Positions 53,809 through 62,612 of a stretch of DNA of 64,000 nt are shown piece after piece. This stretch comes from Streptomyces sp. ML-6 (GTDB lineage Bacteria > Actinomycetota > Actinomycetes > Streptomycetales > Streptomycetaceae). A program made the translations under genes and the position numbers. Position 1 is the first letter of the stretch. Every line of letters begins with the position of its first letter. The notes beneath the pieces are model-generated. The model saw nothing but the letters and a program-made list of their open reading frames with translations. It did no database searches and was not told the DNA's origin. Where the stretch lies: contig NZ_JAOTIK010000001.1 in assembly GCF_030116705.1 (NCBI RefSeq), positions 2,561,001-2,625,000 on the forward strand, in the 5' to 3' direction.

Positions 53809-54027
53809 GCGTGGGTCTCCTGCCGTACGTCGTGTGCGGGGACGCCGGCGGCACCGCGCTGTGCAGCGCCGACGCCCCCGATTTTAGGCCGCCCCGGACC
53901 TGCCGGTTCCGGCCGCCCGGGGAACCGTCGGGGAAGCCGTTCCGGGCCGTCCGGCGGGGCCCGCCGCCCAGCAGGCCCCGCCCGGGGCGACAGGCCCCGT
54001 CCGGCGGGCCCGTCCGGTGTGGTGGGG

Positions 54028-55089
54028 TCAGCTGCCGGTGGCCGACTTCCAGGCGTCCACGTACACGTCCAGGTTGGTGCCGATGTCCGACCAGTCCGGC
54101 TCGAAGACCTCCACGCCGTCCATCAGCCCGGCGAGCGCGACGGCGTTGGCGTCGGTGGCCTCGACGTCCTTGCGGGCGGAGAAGCCGCCGCCGACCGCGC
54201 TGACGTCCTTCTGGGCCTGCTCGGAGAGCATGAAGTCGAGCAGCTTCTTGCCGTTCTCGCTGTGCGGGGCCTTCTCCACCAGGCCGGCCGCGTACGGCAG
54301 CGCGAAGGTGGTGGGCTTGCCGCCCTGCTTCGCGGGGAACCAGATGCCGAGGTTCGGCATGTCCTTGGACTGCGCGAAGTTCATCTGGACGTCGCCGTTG
54401 GCAACGAGCAGTTCGCCCTTGTCCACCTTGGGGGCCAGCTTGCCGGTGGAGGCGGACGGGCCGACGTTGTTGGCCTGGAGCTTCTTCAGGTACTCCATCG
54501 CCGGCTCCTTGCCGCCGAAGTCGTTCATGGCCTTGATGAGCACGGCCGTGCCGTCACCGGCGACCCCGGGCGTGGAGTACTGGATCTTGTTCTTGAACTT
54601 CCCGTCGAGCAGTTCCTCCCAGGTGACGGGCGCCTGCTTCATCTCCTTCTTGTTGTGGATGAAGCCGAAGTAGTTGTTGACGACCGAGGTCCACTTGGAG
54701 TTGTACGCCTTGTCGGCGTCGTCGACCTGGTCGGAGCCGACTGGCTCGTACGTGGCCAGCAGGCCCTTGCTGTCGGCCTGCTGGATGAACGGCGGCAGGG
54801 TGACCAGTACGTCGGCCTGGGTGTTGGACTTCTCGCGGACGGCCCGCTGCACCATCTCGCCGGAGCCGCCCTCGACGTACTTGACCTTGATGCCGGTCTT
54901 CTTCTCGAAGTCCTTGAACACCTTGTCGTACCAGCCGTCGCCGTTCTCGCCCTTGAGGCCGTCGGCGCTGTAGACGGTGACGACCTTCTCGTCGGACGCG
55001 GCCGACGAGCCGCCGCAGGCGGAGAGCGTGGCGGCGAGGGCGAGGCAGCCGGTGACGGCGGCTACGGGCTTGAGGTGGTTCTTGCGCAT
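54028..55089 (-). CDS. phnS: 2-Aminoethylphosphonate-type ABC transporter substrate-binding lipoprotein
   Basis: This 353-aa lipoprotein has lipobox LSAC with Cys25. The mature part belongs to the iron/AEP-binding family (VVTVYSADGLKGENGDGWYD, FKDFEKKTGIKVKYVEGGSG, RAVREKSNTQADVLVTL). It is the last gene of the phosphonate operon, 193 bp after the permease gene; that gap has degenerate repeats. Family similarity points to 2-aminoethylphosphonate or a related organophosphonate. Confidence 0.85.
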   Translation of the reverse strand: MRKNHLKPVAAVTGCLALAATLSACGGSSAASDEKVVTVYSADGLKGENGDGWYDKVFKDFEKKTGIKVKYVEGGSGEMVQRAVREKSNTQADVLVTLPPFIQQADSKGLLATYEPVGSDQVDDADKAYNSKWTSVVNNYFGFIHNKKEMKQAPVTWEELLDGKFKNKIQYSTPGVAGDGTAVLIKAMNDFGGKEPAMEYLKKLQANNVGPSASTGKLAPKVDKGELLVANGDVQMNFAQSKDMPNLGIWFPAKQGGKPTTFALPYAAGLVEKAPHSENGKKLLDFMLSEQAQKDVSAVGGGFSARKDVEATDANAVALAGLMDGVEVFEPDWSDIGTNLDVYVDAWKSATGS

Positions 55090-55138
55090 GACAGTCGTAT
55101 CTCCTGGATGTCGGCCGGAAGCCGGCCGGAGTCGGTAC

Positions 55139-55222
55139 GGGGGTGTCGGCGTGCCGACGAGGGGTGGCGGCGGATCGTCGAGGGGTGATGACGTGCCGAC
55201 GAGGGGTGTCGATGTGCTGACG
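55139..55222. repeat. Degenerate repeats in the phnV-phnS gap
   Basis: GTGCCGACGAGGGGTG appears twice (around 55151 and 55193), with a related GTCGAGGGGTG between them. The units are 20-25 bp and imperfect. Their role is unknown; they may affect processing of the operon mRNA. Confidence 0.45.
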
Positions 55223-55282
55223 GAGGGAGTGGGGCCGGCTGCCGGGGCCTGGGTCCGGTGGACTCCGGACCGGCCCCGGGTG

Positions 55283-56080
55283 TCAGCGGTACGAGGCCCT
55301 GGTGCGGATGCGGGAGACGCCGAGCAGCACGAGCAGCGTCGTTCCCATCAGGACCACGGCGACGGCCGCGCCGGTGAAGAGCGAACCGCGGTCGGTGGCC
55401 GCGAAGATCTGCACCGGGAGCGGTGTCCAGTCCGGCGGGTAGAGCATCATCGTGGCGCTCAACTCGCCCATGGACAGGGCGAAGCAGAGCCCCGCCGCCG
55501 CCGTGAGGGACGGCAGCAGGAGCGGCAGCTTGACCCGCCACAGCACCCGGCCGGGGCCCGCGCCGAGACTGGCCGCCGCCTGCTCGTACATCGGGTCGAG
55601 ACGCATCGTCGCCGCCGAAACCGACGAATAGGCGAACGCGGTGACAAGAATGGTGTGCGCCAGGATCACGATCCAGCGCGTCCCGTTCAGCAGCATCGGC
55701 GGCTTGCTGAACGCGACGAGCACGGCGAGGCCCACCACGACGGACGGCACGGCGACCGGCAGCATGAACAGCGCGTCGAGGAACCGCTTGCCGCGCCTGC
55801 GCATCGAGGCGGCGGCGAGCGCGGCCCAGGAGCCGAGGGCGAGGGCGAGCAGGCTGGCGGCGACGGCGGTGACCAGGCTGGTGGTCAGGGCCTGGAGGGA
55901 GTCCCCGCCGGTCGCGGCGGCGTAGTGCTTCGCGGTCGGCCCGGAGGGGAAGGCCCCGGACCAGTTGGTCGCGAACGACGCGGCGAGGACGACCAGCAGC
56001 GGCACCGCGAACAGCGGGACGAAGAGCACGAAGAACACGGCCCAGGTGGCCCATTTCCCCGTACGGCTATGCACCAACAC
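55283..56080 (-). CDS. phnV: Phosphonate ABC transporter permease (PhnV-like)
   Basis: This 265-aa permease has six hydrophobic helices and a BPD domain: RFLDALFMLPVAVPSVVVGL, then the EAA loop YEQAAASLGAGPGRVLWRVK, and LPLLLPSLTAAAG. It starts with GTG at 56080 (another GTG at 56074), inside the end of phnU, which it overlaps by 14 bp. Confidence 0.88.
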   Translation of the reverse strand: MLVHSRTGKWATWAVFFVLFVPLFAVPLLVVLAASFATNWSGAFPSGPTAKHYAAATGGDSLQALTTSLVTAVAASLLALALGSWAALAAASMRRRGKRFLDALFMLPVAVPSVVVGLAVLVAFSKPPMLLNGTRWIVILAHTILVTAFAYSSVSAATMRLDPMYEQAAASLGAGPGRVLWRVKLPLLLPSLTAAAGLCFALSMGELSATMMLYPPDWTPLPVQIFAATDRGSLFTGAAVAVVLMGTTLLVLLGVSRIRTRASYR

Positions 56081-57029
56081 GACGGCTCACCATCCGATAC
56101 AAGCTGTAGAGGCCGACGGAGATCACGATGTTGACGACGGCGACGACGCAGGCCGTCGGGTAGTCGGACTCCAGGATCGCCTTGCCGTAGACGAGCATCG
56201 GCAGGGTCGTGACTCCCTTCGCGCCGGTGAACAGCACGATGCCGAACTCGTTGAGGCACATCACGAGGACGAGGCTGCCGCCCGCGGCGAGCGCGGGGAG
56301 CGCCTCGGGGAGGATCACCTGCCGCACGATCCGGGCCGGCTTCGCGCCCAGCGAGGACGCCACCTCCAGCTGCGCGCTGTCGAGCTGCGAGAACGCGGCG
56401 AGCAGCGGGCGCATCACGAACGGGGTGAAGTAGGTGATCTCGGCGAGCAGGACGCCCCACGGGGTGGTCAGGAAGTCGAAGGGACCGCTCGACGCCCCGG
56501 TGAGGTCCGTCCAGACGCCGTTGGCCATGCCGACGTTGCCGTAGATGAACAGCAGGGCGAGCGTGATCAGGAACGACGGGAAGGAGAGGAAGACGTCGAT
56601 GAACCTGGCGACCGCCCGGCAGCCGGGGAACGGCACGAAGGCGATGATCATGGCCAGGACGAAGCCCAGCACGAGGCAGCCGGCCGTGGAGCCGGCCGCC
56701 AGCCAGACGGTGGTCGTCAGGGCCGAGCGGAACGCCTCGGAGGCGAACACCTCGCCGTACGGGGCGAACGAGGTGCCGCCCTCGTCCGGGGTGACGGACT
56801 GCTGGACGACGAGGGCCAGCGGGTAGAGGAAGACGAGGGCGAGGACGGCGACGGGCGGCAGCGCCCAGACGAAGCGGGGCACGCGCCGGGCCTCACGGGC
56901 CGGGGCGGACGGACCTGCCGGGGCCGGGGGCGTCGCCCCGGACGGGCCGGTCCCGTCGTTGCCGGTGCGCGGGCGCGGTGCCTTCGTCGCCGTGACGCCG
57001 GACGCGGCGGGGTGGGCGGCGCTAGCCAT
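56067..57029 (-). CDS. phnU: Phosphonate ABC transporter permease (PhnU-like)
   Basis: This 320-aa permease has a Thr/Pro/Ala-rich cytoplasmic N-terminus of about 60 residues and six helices. The EAA region is LEVASSLGAKPARIVRQVIL, then PEALPALAAGG. The ATG at 57029 has GAGGAGGG 4 bp upstream. Its start overlaps the phnT stop by 8 bp. Confidence 0.88.
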   Translation of the reverse strand: MASAAHPAASGVTATKAPRPRTGNDGTGPSGATPPAPAGPSAPAREARRVPRFVWALPPVAVLALVFLYPLALVVQQSVTPDEGGTSFAPYGEVFASEAFRSALTTTVWLAAGSTAGCLVLGFVLAMIIAFVPFPGCRAVARFIDVFLSFPSFLITLALLFIYGNVGMANGVWTDLTGASSGPFDFLTTPWGVLLAEITYFTPFVMRPLLAAFSQLDSAQLEVASSLGAKPARIVRQVILPEALPALAAGGSLVLVMCLNEFGIVLFTGAKGVTTLPMLVYGKAILESDYPTACVVAVVNIVISVGLYSLYRMVSRRVGA

Positions 57030-58242
57030 CGGTCCCTCCTCCGGCTCCGGTCGTGACTTCGGCCTTGGTTGTGGCTCCGGCCTTGGTCGCGGTTCCTGCT
57101 CCGGTTGCGGTTCCTGCTCCGCTTGCGGTTCCGGCTCCTGCCCCGGTTGCGGTTTCTGCTCCGGCTCCGGACGCCGTGCCCGCGGGCAGCAGCACCGCGT
57201 CCTCGGCCGCGAAGTGCACGGTGACCCGGTCGCCGAGCGCCGGGGTCTCGCGCAGTTCCCGCAGGTCGGCCTTGACCCGGTGGCCGGCCACGTCGACGTA
57301 CAGCCGGTGGGTGGAGCCGCGCCACTGGACCTCGGCGATGGTGCCGCTCAGGGCGTTGGGGCCGTCGCCGAGCCCGACCAGGTGGGGCCGGACGCACAGG
57401 GTGGCGGTGGCCCCGCGGGCCGCCCCGCCGGTCGGTACGTCCAGCGCGTGCCCGGCGAAGTCGACGGTGTCGGTGCCGTCGGCGACGGTCACCGGCAGCA
57501 GGTTGGCGTTGCCGACGAACGAGGCGGTGAACTCCGTGCGCGGGCGGCGGTACAGGTCCTGCGGGGTGCCGCAGTCCTGGAGGCGTGCCTTGTCCATGAC
57601 CGCGATCCGGTCGGCGAGGGTGAGCGCCTCGACCTGGTCGTGGGTGACGTACAGGATGGAGACGTCGGGCAACTCGCGGTGCAGCCGGGCCAGTTCGGCG
57701 AGCATTCCGGAGCGGAGCTGGGCGTCGAGCGCGGAGAGCGGTTCGTCGAGCAGCAGGACGCCGGGCCGGATGGCGAGCGCGCGGGCGATGGCGACGCGCT
57801 GCTGCTGGCCGCCGGAGAGTTCGCGCGGGTAGCGCTCGGCGTAGGCGGCCATGCCGACGAGTTCGAGCGCCTCGGCGACCCGTGCGGGGATCTCGGCCTT
57901 CGCGACCTTGTGGGACTTGAGCCCGAAGGCGACGTTGTCCCGGACCCGCATGTGCGGGAAGAGGGCGTACTGCTGAACGACCATGCCGATGCCGCGCTGG
58001 TGCGGCGGCAGCCCGGTCACGTCGCGGTCGCCCAGGTACACCCGGCCCGAGGCGGGCCGGACGAATCCGGCGACGGCCCGCAGGGCGGTGGTCTTGCCGG
58101 ACCCCGAGGGGCCGAGCAGGGCCATGACCTCGCCGGGTTCGACGGTCAGGTCGAGCCGGTCGAGCACGGTGTTCCCGCCGTACACGACGCTGACCTGGTC
58201 GAACCTGATGCCGCTGCGGACGGACCGCTCTCCGCCGGTCAT
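57022..58242 (-). CDS. phnT: Phosphonate ABC transporter ATPase (PhnT-like)
   Basis: This 406-aa ATPase has Walker [10 protein letters not shown], signature LSGGQQQR, Walker B LLLDEPLSALDAQLRS and switch His in YVTHDQVEA, followed by a TOBE domain (VGNANLLPVTVADG). The last 50 residues are a low-complexity Ala/Gly/Thr/Ser tail coded by repeated ggttccgg-type units. The start ATG overlaps the phosphatase stop as ATGA. Confidence 0.9.
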   Translation of the reverse strand: MTGGERSVRSGIRFDQVSVVYGGNTVLDRLDLTVEPGEVMALLGPSGSGKTTALRAVAGFVRPASGRVYLGDRDVTGLPPHQRGIGMVVQQYALFPHMRVRDNVAFGLKSHKVAKAEIPARVAEALELVGMAAYAERYPRELSGGQQQRVAIARALAIRPGVLLLDEPLSALDAQLRSGMLAELARLHRELPDVSILYVTHDQVEALTLADRIAVMDKARLQDCGTPQDLYRRPRTEFTASFVGNANLLPVTVADGTDTVDFAGHALDVPTGGAARGATATLCVRPHLVGLGDGPNALSGTIAEVQWRGSTHRLYVDVAGHRVKADLRELRETPALGDRVTVHFAAEDAVLLPAGTASGAGAETATGAGAGTASGAGTATGAGTATKAGATTKAEVTTGAGGGTDG

Positions 58243-59021
58243 GCCTCGGCCCGCGCGATCAGGTCCGGGAGCTCGGCGACGGAGCCGAGGACGTGCGTGG
58301 CACCGTGCCGGGCCAGTTGGTCCTTGTCGTGGGCCCCGGTGAGCACCCCGGCCACGATTCCGGCCCCCGAGCGCACGCCGCTGAGCATGTCGTACGAGGT
58401 GTCGCCCGCGACCGCGATCCGCCGGACGTCGTCCACGGCACCGGTGCGCAGGAACGCGGCGAGGACCATGTCCGGCCAGGGGCGTCCGCGACCGCCCGCG
58501 TCGGCCGGGCAGAGGGTCAGGGGCACCAGGTCCTGCCAGCCGAGCGCGGCCAGGATGGCGTCCTGGGTGACGCGGGCGAAACCGGTGGTCAGGACCACGG
58601 TCCGGCCCTCGGCCCGGAGCCGCTCGATGGCCTCGCGGGCGCCGGGAAGCGGTGCGATGCGGCCGCCGTCGACGAGTTCGCCGTACGCCTCCTCGAAGGC
58701 GGTGTTGGCCCGCCGGGCCAGGTCCTCGGCACCGAAGAGGTGGCGGAAGACCGAGATCTTGGACTCTCCCATGGTGGCGCGCACGTGGTCGAGCTTCTCG
58801 GCGTGGTCGGCGGAGCCGGGCTCCACGCCGAGGCGTTCGGCCGCGACGGAGAACGCCTGCTCGACGAGGCCGCCGTCGGCGACGGTGGTGCCGGCCATGT
58901 CGAGGACGACCAGGTTCAGCTTCCCGGTGCTCGGCGTCCCGGTGTTCAGGTTCCCGGTGCTCGGCGTCCCGGTGTTCAGGTTCTCGGTGTTCAGGTTCTC
59001 GGTGTTGCTCAACTTCTTCAC
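58239..59021 (-). CDS. Phosphonatase-like HAD hydrolase (PhnX-related)
   Basis: This 260-aa HAD enzyme has motif I LVVLDMAGTTVADGG with nucleophile D41. The cap region contains MGESK, where K88 aligns with the Schiff-base lysine of phosphonoacetaldehyde hydrolase (MGxxK). Motif II is VVLTTGFARV, motif IV AVAGDTSYDMLSG. An N-terminal extension of about 34 residues rich in Asn/Thr comes from tandem DNA repeats. It starts with GTG overlapping the oxidoreductase stop. It probably hydrolyses phosphonoacetaldehyde or a similar compound. Confidence 0.85.
   Translation of the reverse strand: MKKLSNTENLNTENLNTGTPSTGNLNTGTPSTGKLNLVVLDMAGTTVADGGLVEQAFSVAAERLGVEPGSADHAEKLDHVRATMGESKISVFRHLFGAEDLARRANTAFEEAYGELVDGGRIAPLPGAREAIERLRAEGRTVVLTTGFARVTQDAILAALGWQDLVPLTLCPADAGGRGRPWPDMVLAAFLRTGAVDDVRRIAVAGDTSYDMLSGVRSGAGIVAGVLTGAHDKDQLARHGATHVLGSVAELPDLIARAEA
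58921..59010. repeat. Tandem repeats at the start of the phosphonatase-like gene
   Basis: Two exact 30-bp copies (58921-58950, 58951-58980) are followed by two 15-bp copies (58981-58995, 58996-59010, last bases differ). They lie inside the N-terminal coding region and keep the frame. Confidence 0.9.
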
Positions 59022-60142
59022 CAGCCCAGTTCGTCGGCGGTCGTTTCGGCGATCGCGGGCGAGCAGGTCATGCCCCTGCCGCCCGGTCCGGTGACCAGCC
59101 AGACGCCGTCCCGCACCTGCTGGCGGTGGACGACCCGGCTGGTGTCGGTGCACTGGGCGTAGACCCCGGCCCAGCGGTGGCGGATCCTCGGCAGCGGGCG
59201 GCCGAGGAAGGACTCGACGACCCCGGTGAGGTGTTCGTACGGCTCCTCGACGGTGTCGAAGAAGAAGGGGTGCTCGTACTCGTGGGTGTCGCCGATGGTC
59301 AGTCCGCCGTCGCGGCGCTGCACCATCAGCAGCTGCATCCCGTGCGCCGCCGCGGTGGGGGCCTGCGCCTGCTCGGCGTTGAGGGCGTCGAGCGCCCCGC
59401 TCCGGTACGCCGGGTAGTAGCGGAAGCTGTCCGCGTCGGCGACGGAGGTGGTGAGCGGTTCGCCGAGCGGGTCGGTCTGCATCATCTGGAGCCGGACGCG
59501 GCGCACCGGGAGGTCGGGGCCGGCCAGTTCGCGGACGAGGCCGCCGAGCCAGGCGCCGGTGGCCAGGATCACGGCGTCGCCGGTGTGCACGTCGCCGTGG
59601 TCGTCGCGGACGGAGGCGGTGCCCACCACCTCGCGGACCTCGCGCCCGCCGAGGAACGCGTACCGGCCCGACTTCAACAGTTCCTTCTTCAGGGCCAGTT
59701 GGGCGGTGCGCGGCTCGACCGCCGCGTCCCGCTCGCACCACAGGGCGGCGGTGAAGTCACCGCGCAGCGCGGGGTTGATCGCGCGGGCCTCGTCGGCGGT
59801 GAGCAGCTTGTAGCCGCGCGCCCCCGCGTCGGGCCGGGCGACGGCCGCATCGGCGACCGCGATCTCCAGCTCGGTACGGAGCGGGGTGAGCGAGCCGCAG
59901 GCCCGGAAGCCCAGCTCCGGGACCCGTGCCCCGATGCCCTCCCACAGCTCACGGGCGCGCAGCGCGGTCTCCAGCTCCTCGCCGCCGGCCCGGCCGCTGA
60001 CCCATATCTGTCCAAAGTTGCGGAGCGATGCCCCGCGCGCCTCGCTCTCGCGCTCGATCTGTACGACCTCGTGGCCGCGGTTCACTGCGTGCCAGGCGTG
60101 CATGGTTCCCACCACGCCGGCTCCTACGACGATGACTCTCAC
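59018..60142 (-). CDS. FAD-dependent oxidoreductase associated with phosphonate use
   Basis: This 374-aa flavoprotein of the DAO fold has VRVIVVGAGVVGTMHAWHAV with the GxGxxG motif, then IERESEARGASLRNFGQIW, and the C-terminal GVWLVTGPGGRGMTCSPAIA. It fits the FAD oxidoreductase family found next to phosphonatase genes, which can deaminate (N-methylated) aminoethylphosphonate oxidatively. The GTG at 60142 has GAGGAG 10 bp upstream. It is the first gene of the operon after the regulator, and there is no transaminase (phnW) gene, so it may supply the aldehyde. Confidence 0.8.
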   Translation of the reverse strand: MRVIVVGAGVVGTMHAWHAVNRGHEVVQIERESEARGASLRNFGQIWVSGRAGGEELETALRARELWEGIGARVPELGFRACGSLTPLRTELEIAVADAAVARPDAGARGYKLLTADEARAINPALRGDFTAALWCERDAAVEPRTAQLALKKELLKSGRYAFLGGREVREVVGTASVRDDHGDVHTGDAVILATGAWLGGLVRELAGPDLPVRRVRLQMMQTDPLGEPLTTSVADADSFRYYPAYRSGALDALNAEQAQAPTAAAHGMQLLMVQRRDGGLTIGDTHEYEHPFFFDTVEEPYEHLTGVVESFLGRPLPRIRHRWAGVYAQCTDTSRVVHRQQVRDGVWLVTGPGGRGMTCSPAIAETTADELGW

Positions 60143-60336
60143 GACGGCCACGCTCCTCGGGACCGGTGGACCGGACTGATCCGTACGGCAACGGGTTGGT
60201 GAACTGGACCTCAAAGTTGGCCTAGACCCGTTACATTCCCGTTATCGAAGTGGGGTGTTCGGCCGGCTCGAAGTGGGATGTCCGGCCAGGTGGAGCCGCT
60301 ACTGCGACCGCTCGCCGGGGCGGGTGGGGAAGTGTT
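60143..60336. promoter_or_regulatory. Promoter region of the phosphonate operon with GntR-like operator
   Basis: GGCCTAGACC (60219-60228) resembles the GGTCTAGACC core of HutC/DasR-type operators and is placed between the regulator gene and the operon, both on the minus strand. It is a natural target for the GntR protein encoded just upstream. Confidence 0.5.
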
Positions 60337-61107
60337 TCAGTGCCCGTCCTGCGCGCCCAGGTGCGCGGTGAAGGAGAACCTGTCGCCCCGGAAGAGGGTC
60401 CGCACGCGTTCCAGCGGCTTGCCGTCCGTGTCGCGCGAGATGCGGTGCATCAGCAGCATGGGCAGCGCGGGCGGGGTGCCGATGAGCAGCGCCTCGCGCG
60501 GTGTGGCGAGCACGGTCTCGATCCGCTCGTCGGCGTCCCCGAAGGGAATCCCGAGCCGGTCGCGGAGATAGGCGTAGAAGGACGAGTCGGGGTCGAAGTC
60601 CCGGTCCAGGTGGGGCACTCGGGCGACGGAGACGTACGTGCTCTCCAGCCCGACCCGCTCGTCGTCGGCGAGCAGCACCCGCTCCAGGTGCCAGACCGAC
60701 TCCCCGCGCGCCACCCCTATGTCGCGGGCGAGCGCCCCGGGGCAGGGGAACCGTTCCAGTCCGATCAGGTGGCGCCCCGGCGTACGGCCCTGGCGGCGCA
60801 CGCCCTCCGTGTAACTCGCCAGCGAGAGCGGCTGCTCCAGCTTGGGCCCCGCGACGACCGTGCCGCGTCCCTGCCGGGCGAGCCGCCCCTCCAGCAGGAG
60901 CTCGCGCAGCGCCTGGCGCACCGTCTCGCGCGAGACCTCGTACCGCTCGGCGAGGTCGCGTTCGGTGGGCAGCATCCCGCCCTCGCCCAACTCCTCCACG
61001 AGCGCGGAGACACGGGCCTTCACGGCGTAGTACTTGGGGATGCGGCCGTGCTCCGGGATGCCGGAACGGATGGGTGCGCCAGGTGCCTGGTCGTGCGGGT
61101 AGTCCAC
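60337..61107 (-). CDS. GntR/HutC-family regulator with UTRA domain
   Basis: This 256-aa regulator has a winged helix (MLPTERDLAERYEVSRETVR, QALRELLLEGRLARQGRGTV) and a UTRA effector domain (ESVWHLERVLLADDERVGLE, HRISRDTDGKPLERV). The GTG at 61107 (VDYPHDQAPGAPIRS) was chosen; an ATG at 61131 is also in frame and neither has a clear ribosome site, so it may be leaderless. It lies upstream of the phosphonate operon and probably senses its substrate. Confidence 0.82.
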   Translation of the reverse strand: MDYPHDQAPGAPIRSGIPEHGRIPKYYAVKARVSALVEELGEGGMLPTERDLAERYEVSRETVRQALRELLLEGRLARQGRGTVVAGPKLEQPLSLASYTEGVRRQGRTPGRHLIGLERFPCPGALARDIGVARGESVWHLERVLLADDERVGLESTYVSVARVPHLDRDFDPDSSFYAYLRDRLGIPFGDADERIETVLATPREALLIGTPPALPMLLMHRISRDTDGKPLERVRTLFRGDRFSFTAHLGAQDGH

Positions 61108-61256
61108 GGCCCGATGGTGGCAGACGGACATGAACGGGGATGAACGTTCAGGAGCGGGACGGTGAGCTTCCGGAGTACGGGAGTTGCTCGGGGTGCGAGG
61201 GGTTTCCGGGCTACGGGCGTGGCCCCTCGGAGGCGGGCCGGTCAGGGGCGGGCCGC

Positions 61257-62612
61257 TCATGGGCGGGGGCGGCGCGGGCGGCGGGTCCGGATCACCATGG
61301 CCCCGGCACCGATCAGCAGACCGGCCCCGGCGAGGCCGGACAGCGGGGCGAGGTCGGACCCGGTCTCGGCGAGTTCCGGCGGATCCTCCCCGGCGGGGGG
61401 CCGACCGGGCTCGACCGGACGCGGGGTGTCGTCGTCGGCCTCGGCCGTGTCGCCGGCGTCGGCGTCGGTGTCGATGTCGGCGGTGTCGTCGGGCCAGGAC
61501 TCGTCCGTCCCGCCGGTGTCGTCGAGGTCGTATCGGTCGTCGAGGTCGTCAAAGTCGTCGAGGTCACCGGTGTGGCTGTCGTCGACGACGGTGAAGGAAT
61601 AGTCGTCGGACTCGCCCACCCACGCCCCGTCGTCCCCGCCCTGCTTGCCGGTCGTACCGTCGCCGCCCTGTTTGCCGGTCGTACCGTCGCCGCCCGCGCG
61701 CTGCCGCTGGACGATCGCGGCGTTGGCGGTGATCCGCCCGGGGAGGGTGTCGGAGGTGAAGGCCATCCGGACCTGGACGGTGAGGGTGTCACCGGCGGGG
61801 ACGGTGAAGCCGGCGAAGTCGTCGCCGTCCTCGCCCCCGAAGACCCCGATGTGTTCGTCCCGGTCAGTGGTCTCCCAGGTGACGCGGTGCTCCGTACCGG
61901 GCCGGGCCGGATCGGAGAACTTCAGCTGGATCTGGTCGGAGGTCAGCCTCCGGTCCTGGTCGGTGAGGACGAGCACGGGGTGGATGGCCCGGCACGGCTC
62001 GGTGGTGGTGTTGGTCAGCTCCAGGAACCACGTCCCGTAACCGCCGCCGGACGCGTAGGTGTCCCGGCCGCCGTGGATACGGGTGCGGATCGGGAACTCG
62101 CTCGCCGCCGGATCACCGCAGGCGGACTGCTGGTCGGCGGCGGGGCTCTCCGGCGCCGAGACCGGGGTGGCCGAGGAGACGGAGGCGGCGGAGGCGGACG
62201 TGCCGCCGAGGACGACGGCGGGAACGACGCTCGCCGCGGCCAGCCCGAGCGCGAGCCCGTGCCGGGTGCGTCCGGGGGACGGCGGGGGCGAGGGAGGACG
62301 GCCCGGGGCGCCGAACACGGAGATGGAGGCGGCGGAGATCACGGGGACGGAGGTGGGACTCGTCGTGGGGATGGAAGCGGGGCCAGGGGCGGGATTCGTG
62401 GTGGGGACGGAGGTAGGGGCGGGACTCGTGGTGGGGACAGAAGCGGGGGCGGGATTCGTGGTGGGGACGGAGGTAGGGGCGGGACTCGTGGTGGAGACAG
62501 CAGCGGGGGCGGAGGAGGCTCCGGGAGCGGAGGCGGCCCCAGGGGCGGAGGAGGTCCCGGGGGTGGAGGGGACTCCGGAGGGCGTGCCGGACGGGGGTGG
62601 TGCAGGGGACAT
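61257..62612 (-). CDS. LAETG-anchored surface protein with Pro/Thr repeats
   Basis: The 451-aa protein ends in a sorting signal: LAETG, a hydrophobic helix (LSGLAGAGLLIGAGAMVI) and RTRRPRRP, the class E type used by streptomycete sortases. The middle has a beta-rich domain with cysteines (YGTWFLELTNTTTEPCRA) and a very acidic stretch around residues 345-400. The N-terminal 110 residues are repeats of TT(S/N)PAP(T/A)SVP, before a hydrophobic segment (GLALGLAAASVVPAVVLGG) that looks like the signal peptide. A start nearer that segment is possible; the ATG at 62612 has AAGGTGATCC upstream. Confidence 0.7.
   Translation of the reverse strand: MSPAPPPSGTPSGVPSTPGTSSAPGAASAPGASSAPAAVSTTSPAPTSVPTTNPAPASVPTTSPAPTSVPTTNPAPGPASIPTTSPTSVPVISAASISVFGAPGRPPSPPPSPGRTRHGLALGLAAASVVPAVVLGGTSASAASVSSATPVSAPESPAADQQSACGDPAASEFPIRTRIHGGRDTYASGGGYGTWFLELTNTTTEPCRAIHPVLVLTDQDRRLTSDQIQLKFSDPARPGTEHRVTWETTDRDEHIGVFGGEDGDDFAGFTVPAGDTLTVQVRMAFTSDTLPGRITANAAIVQRQRAGGDGTTGKQGGDGTTGKQGGDDGAWVGESDDYSFTVVDDSHTGDLDDFDDLDDRYDLDDTGGTDESWPDDTADIDTDADAGDTAEADDDTPRPVEPGRPPAGEDPPELAETGSDLAPLSGLAGAGLLIGAGAMVIRTRRPRRPRP
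62343..62512. repeat. 30-bp tandem repeats coding Pro/Thr units
   Basis: Positions 62401-62430, 62431-62460, 62461-62490 and 62491-62512 are imperfect 30-bp units, with 62401-62460 nearly repeated as 62461-62520. They encode decapeptide TT(S/N)PAP(T/A)SVP in the surface protein. Confidence 0.85.
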
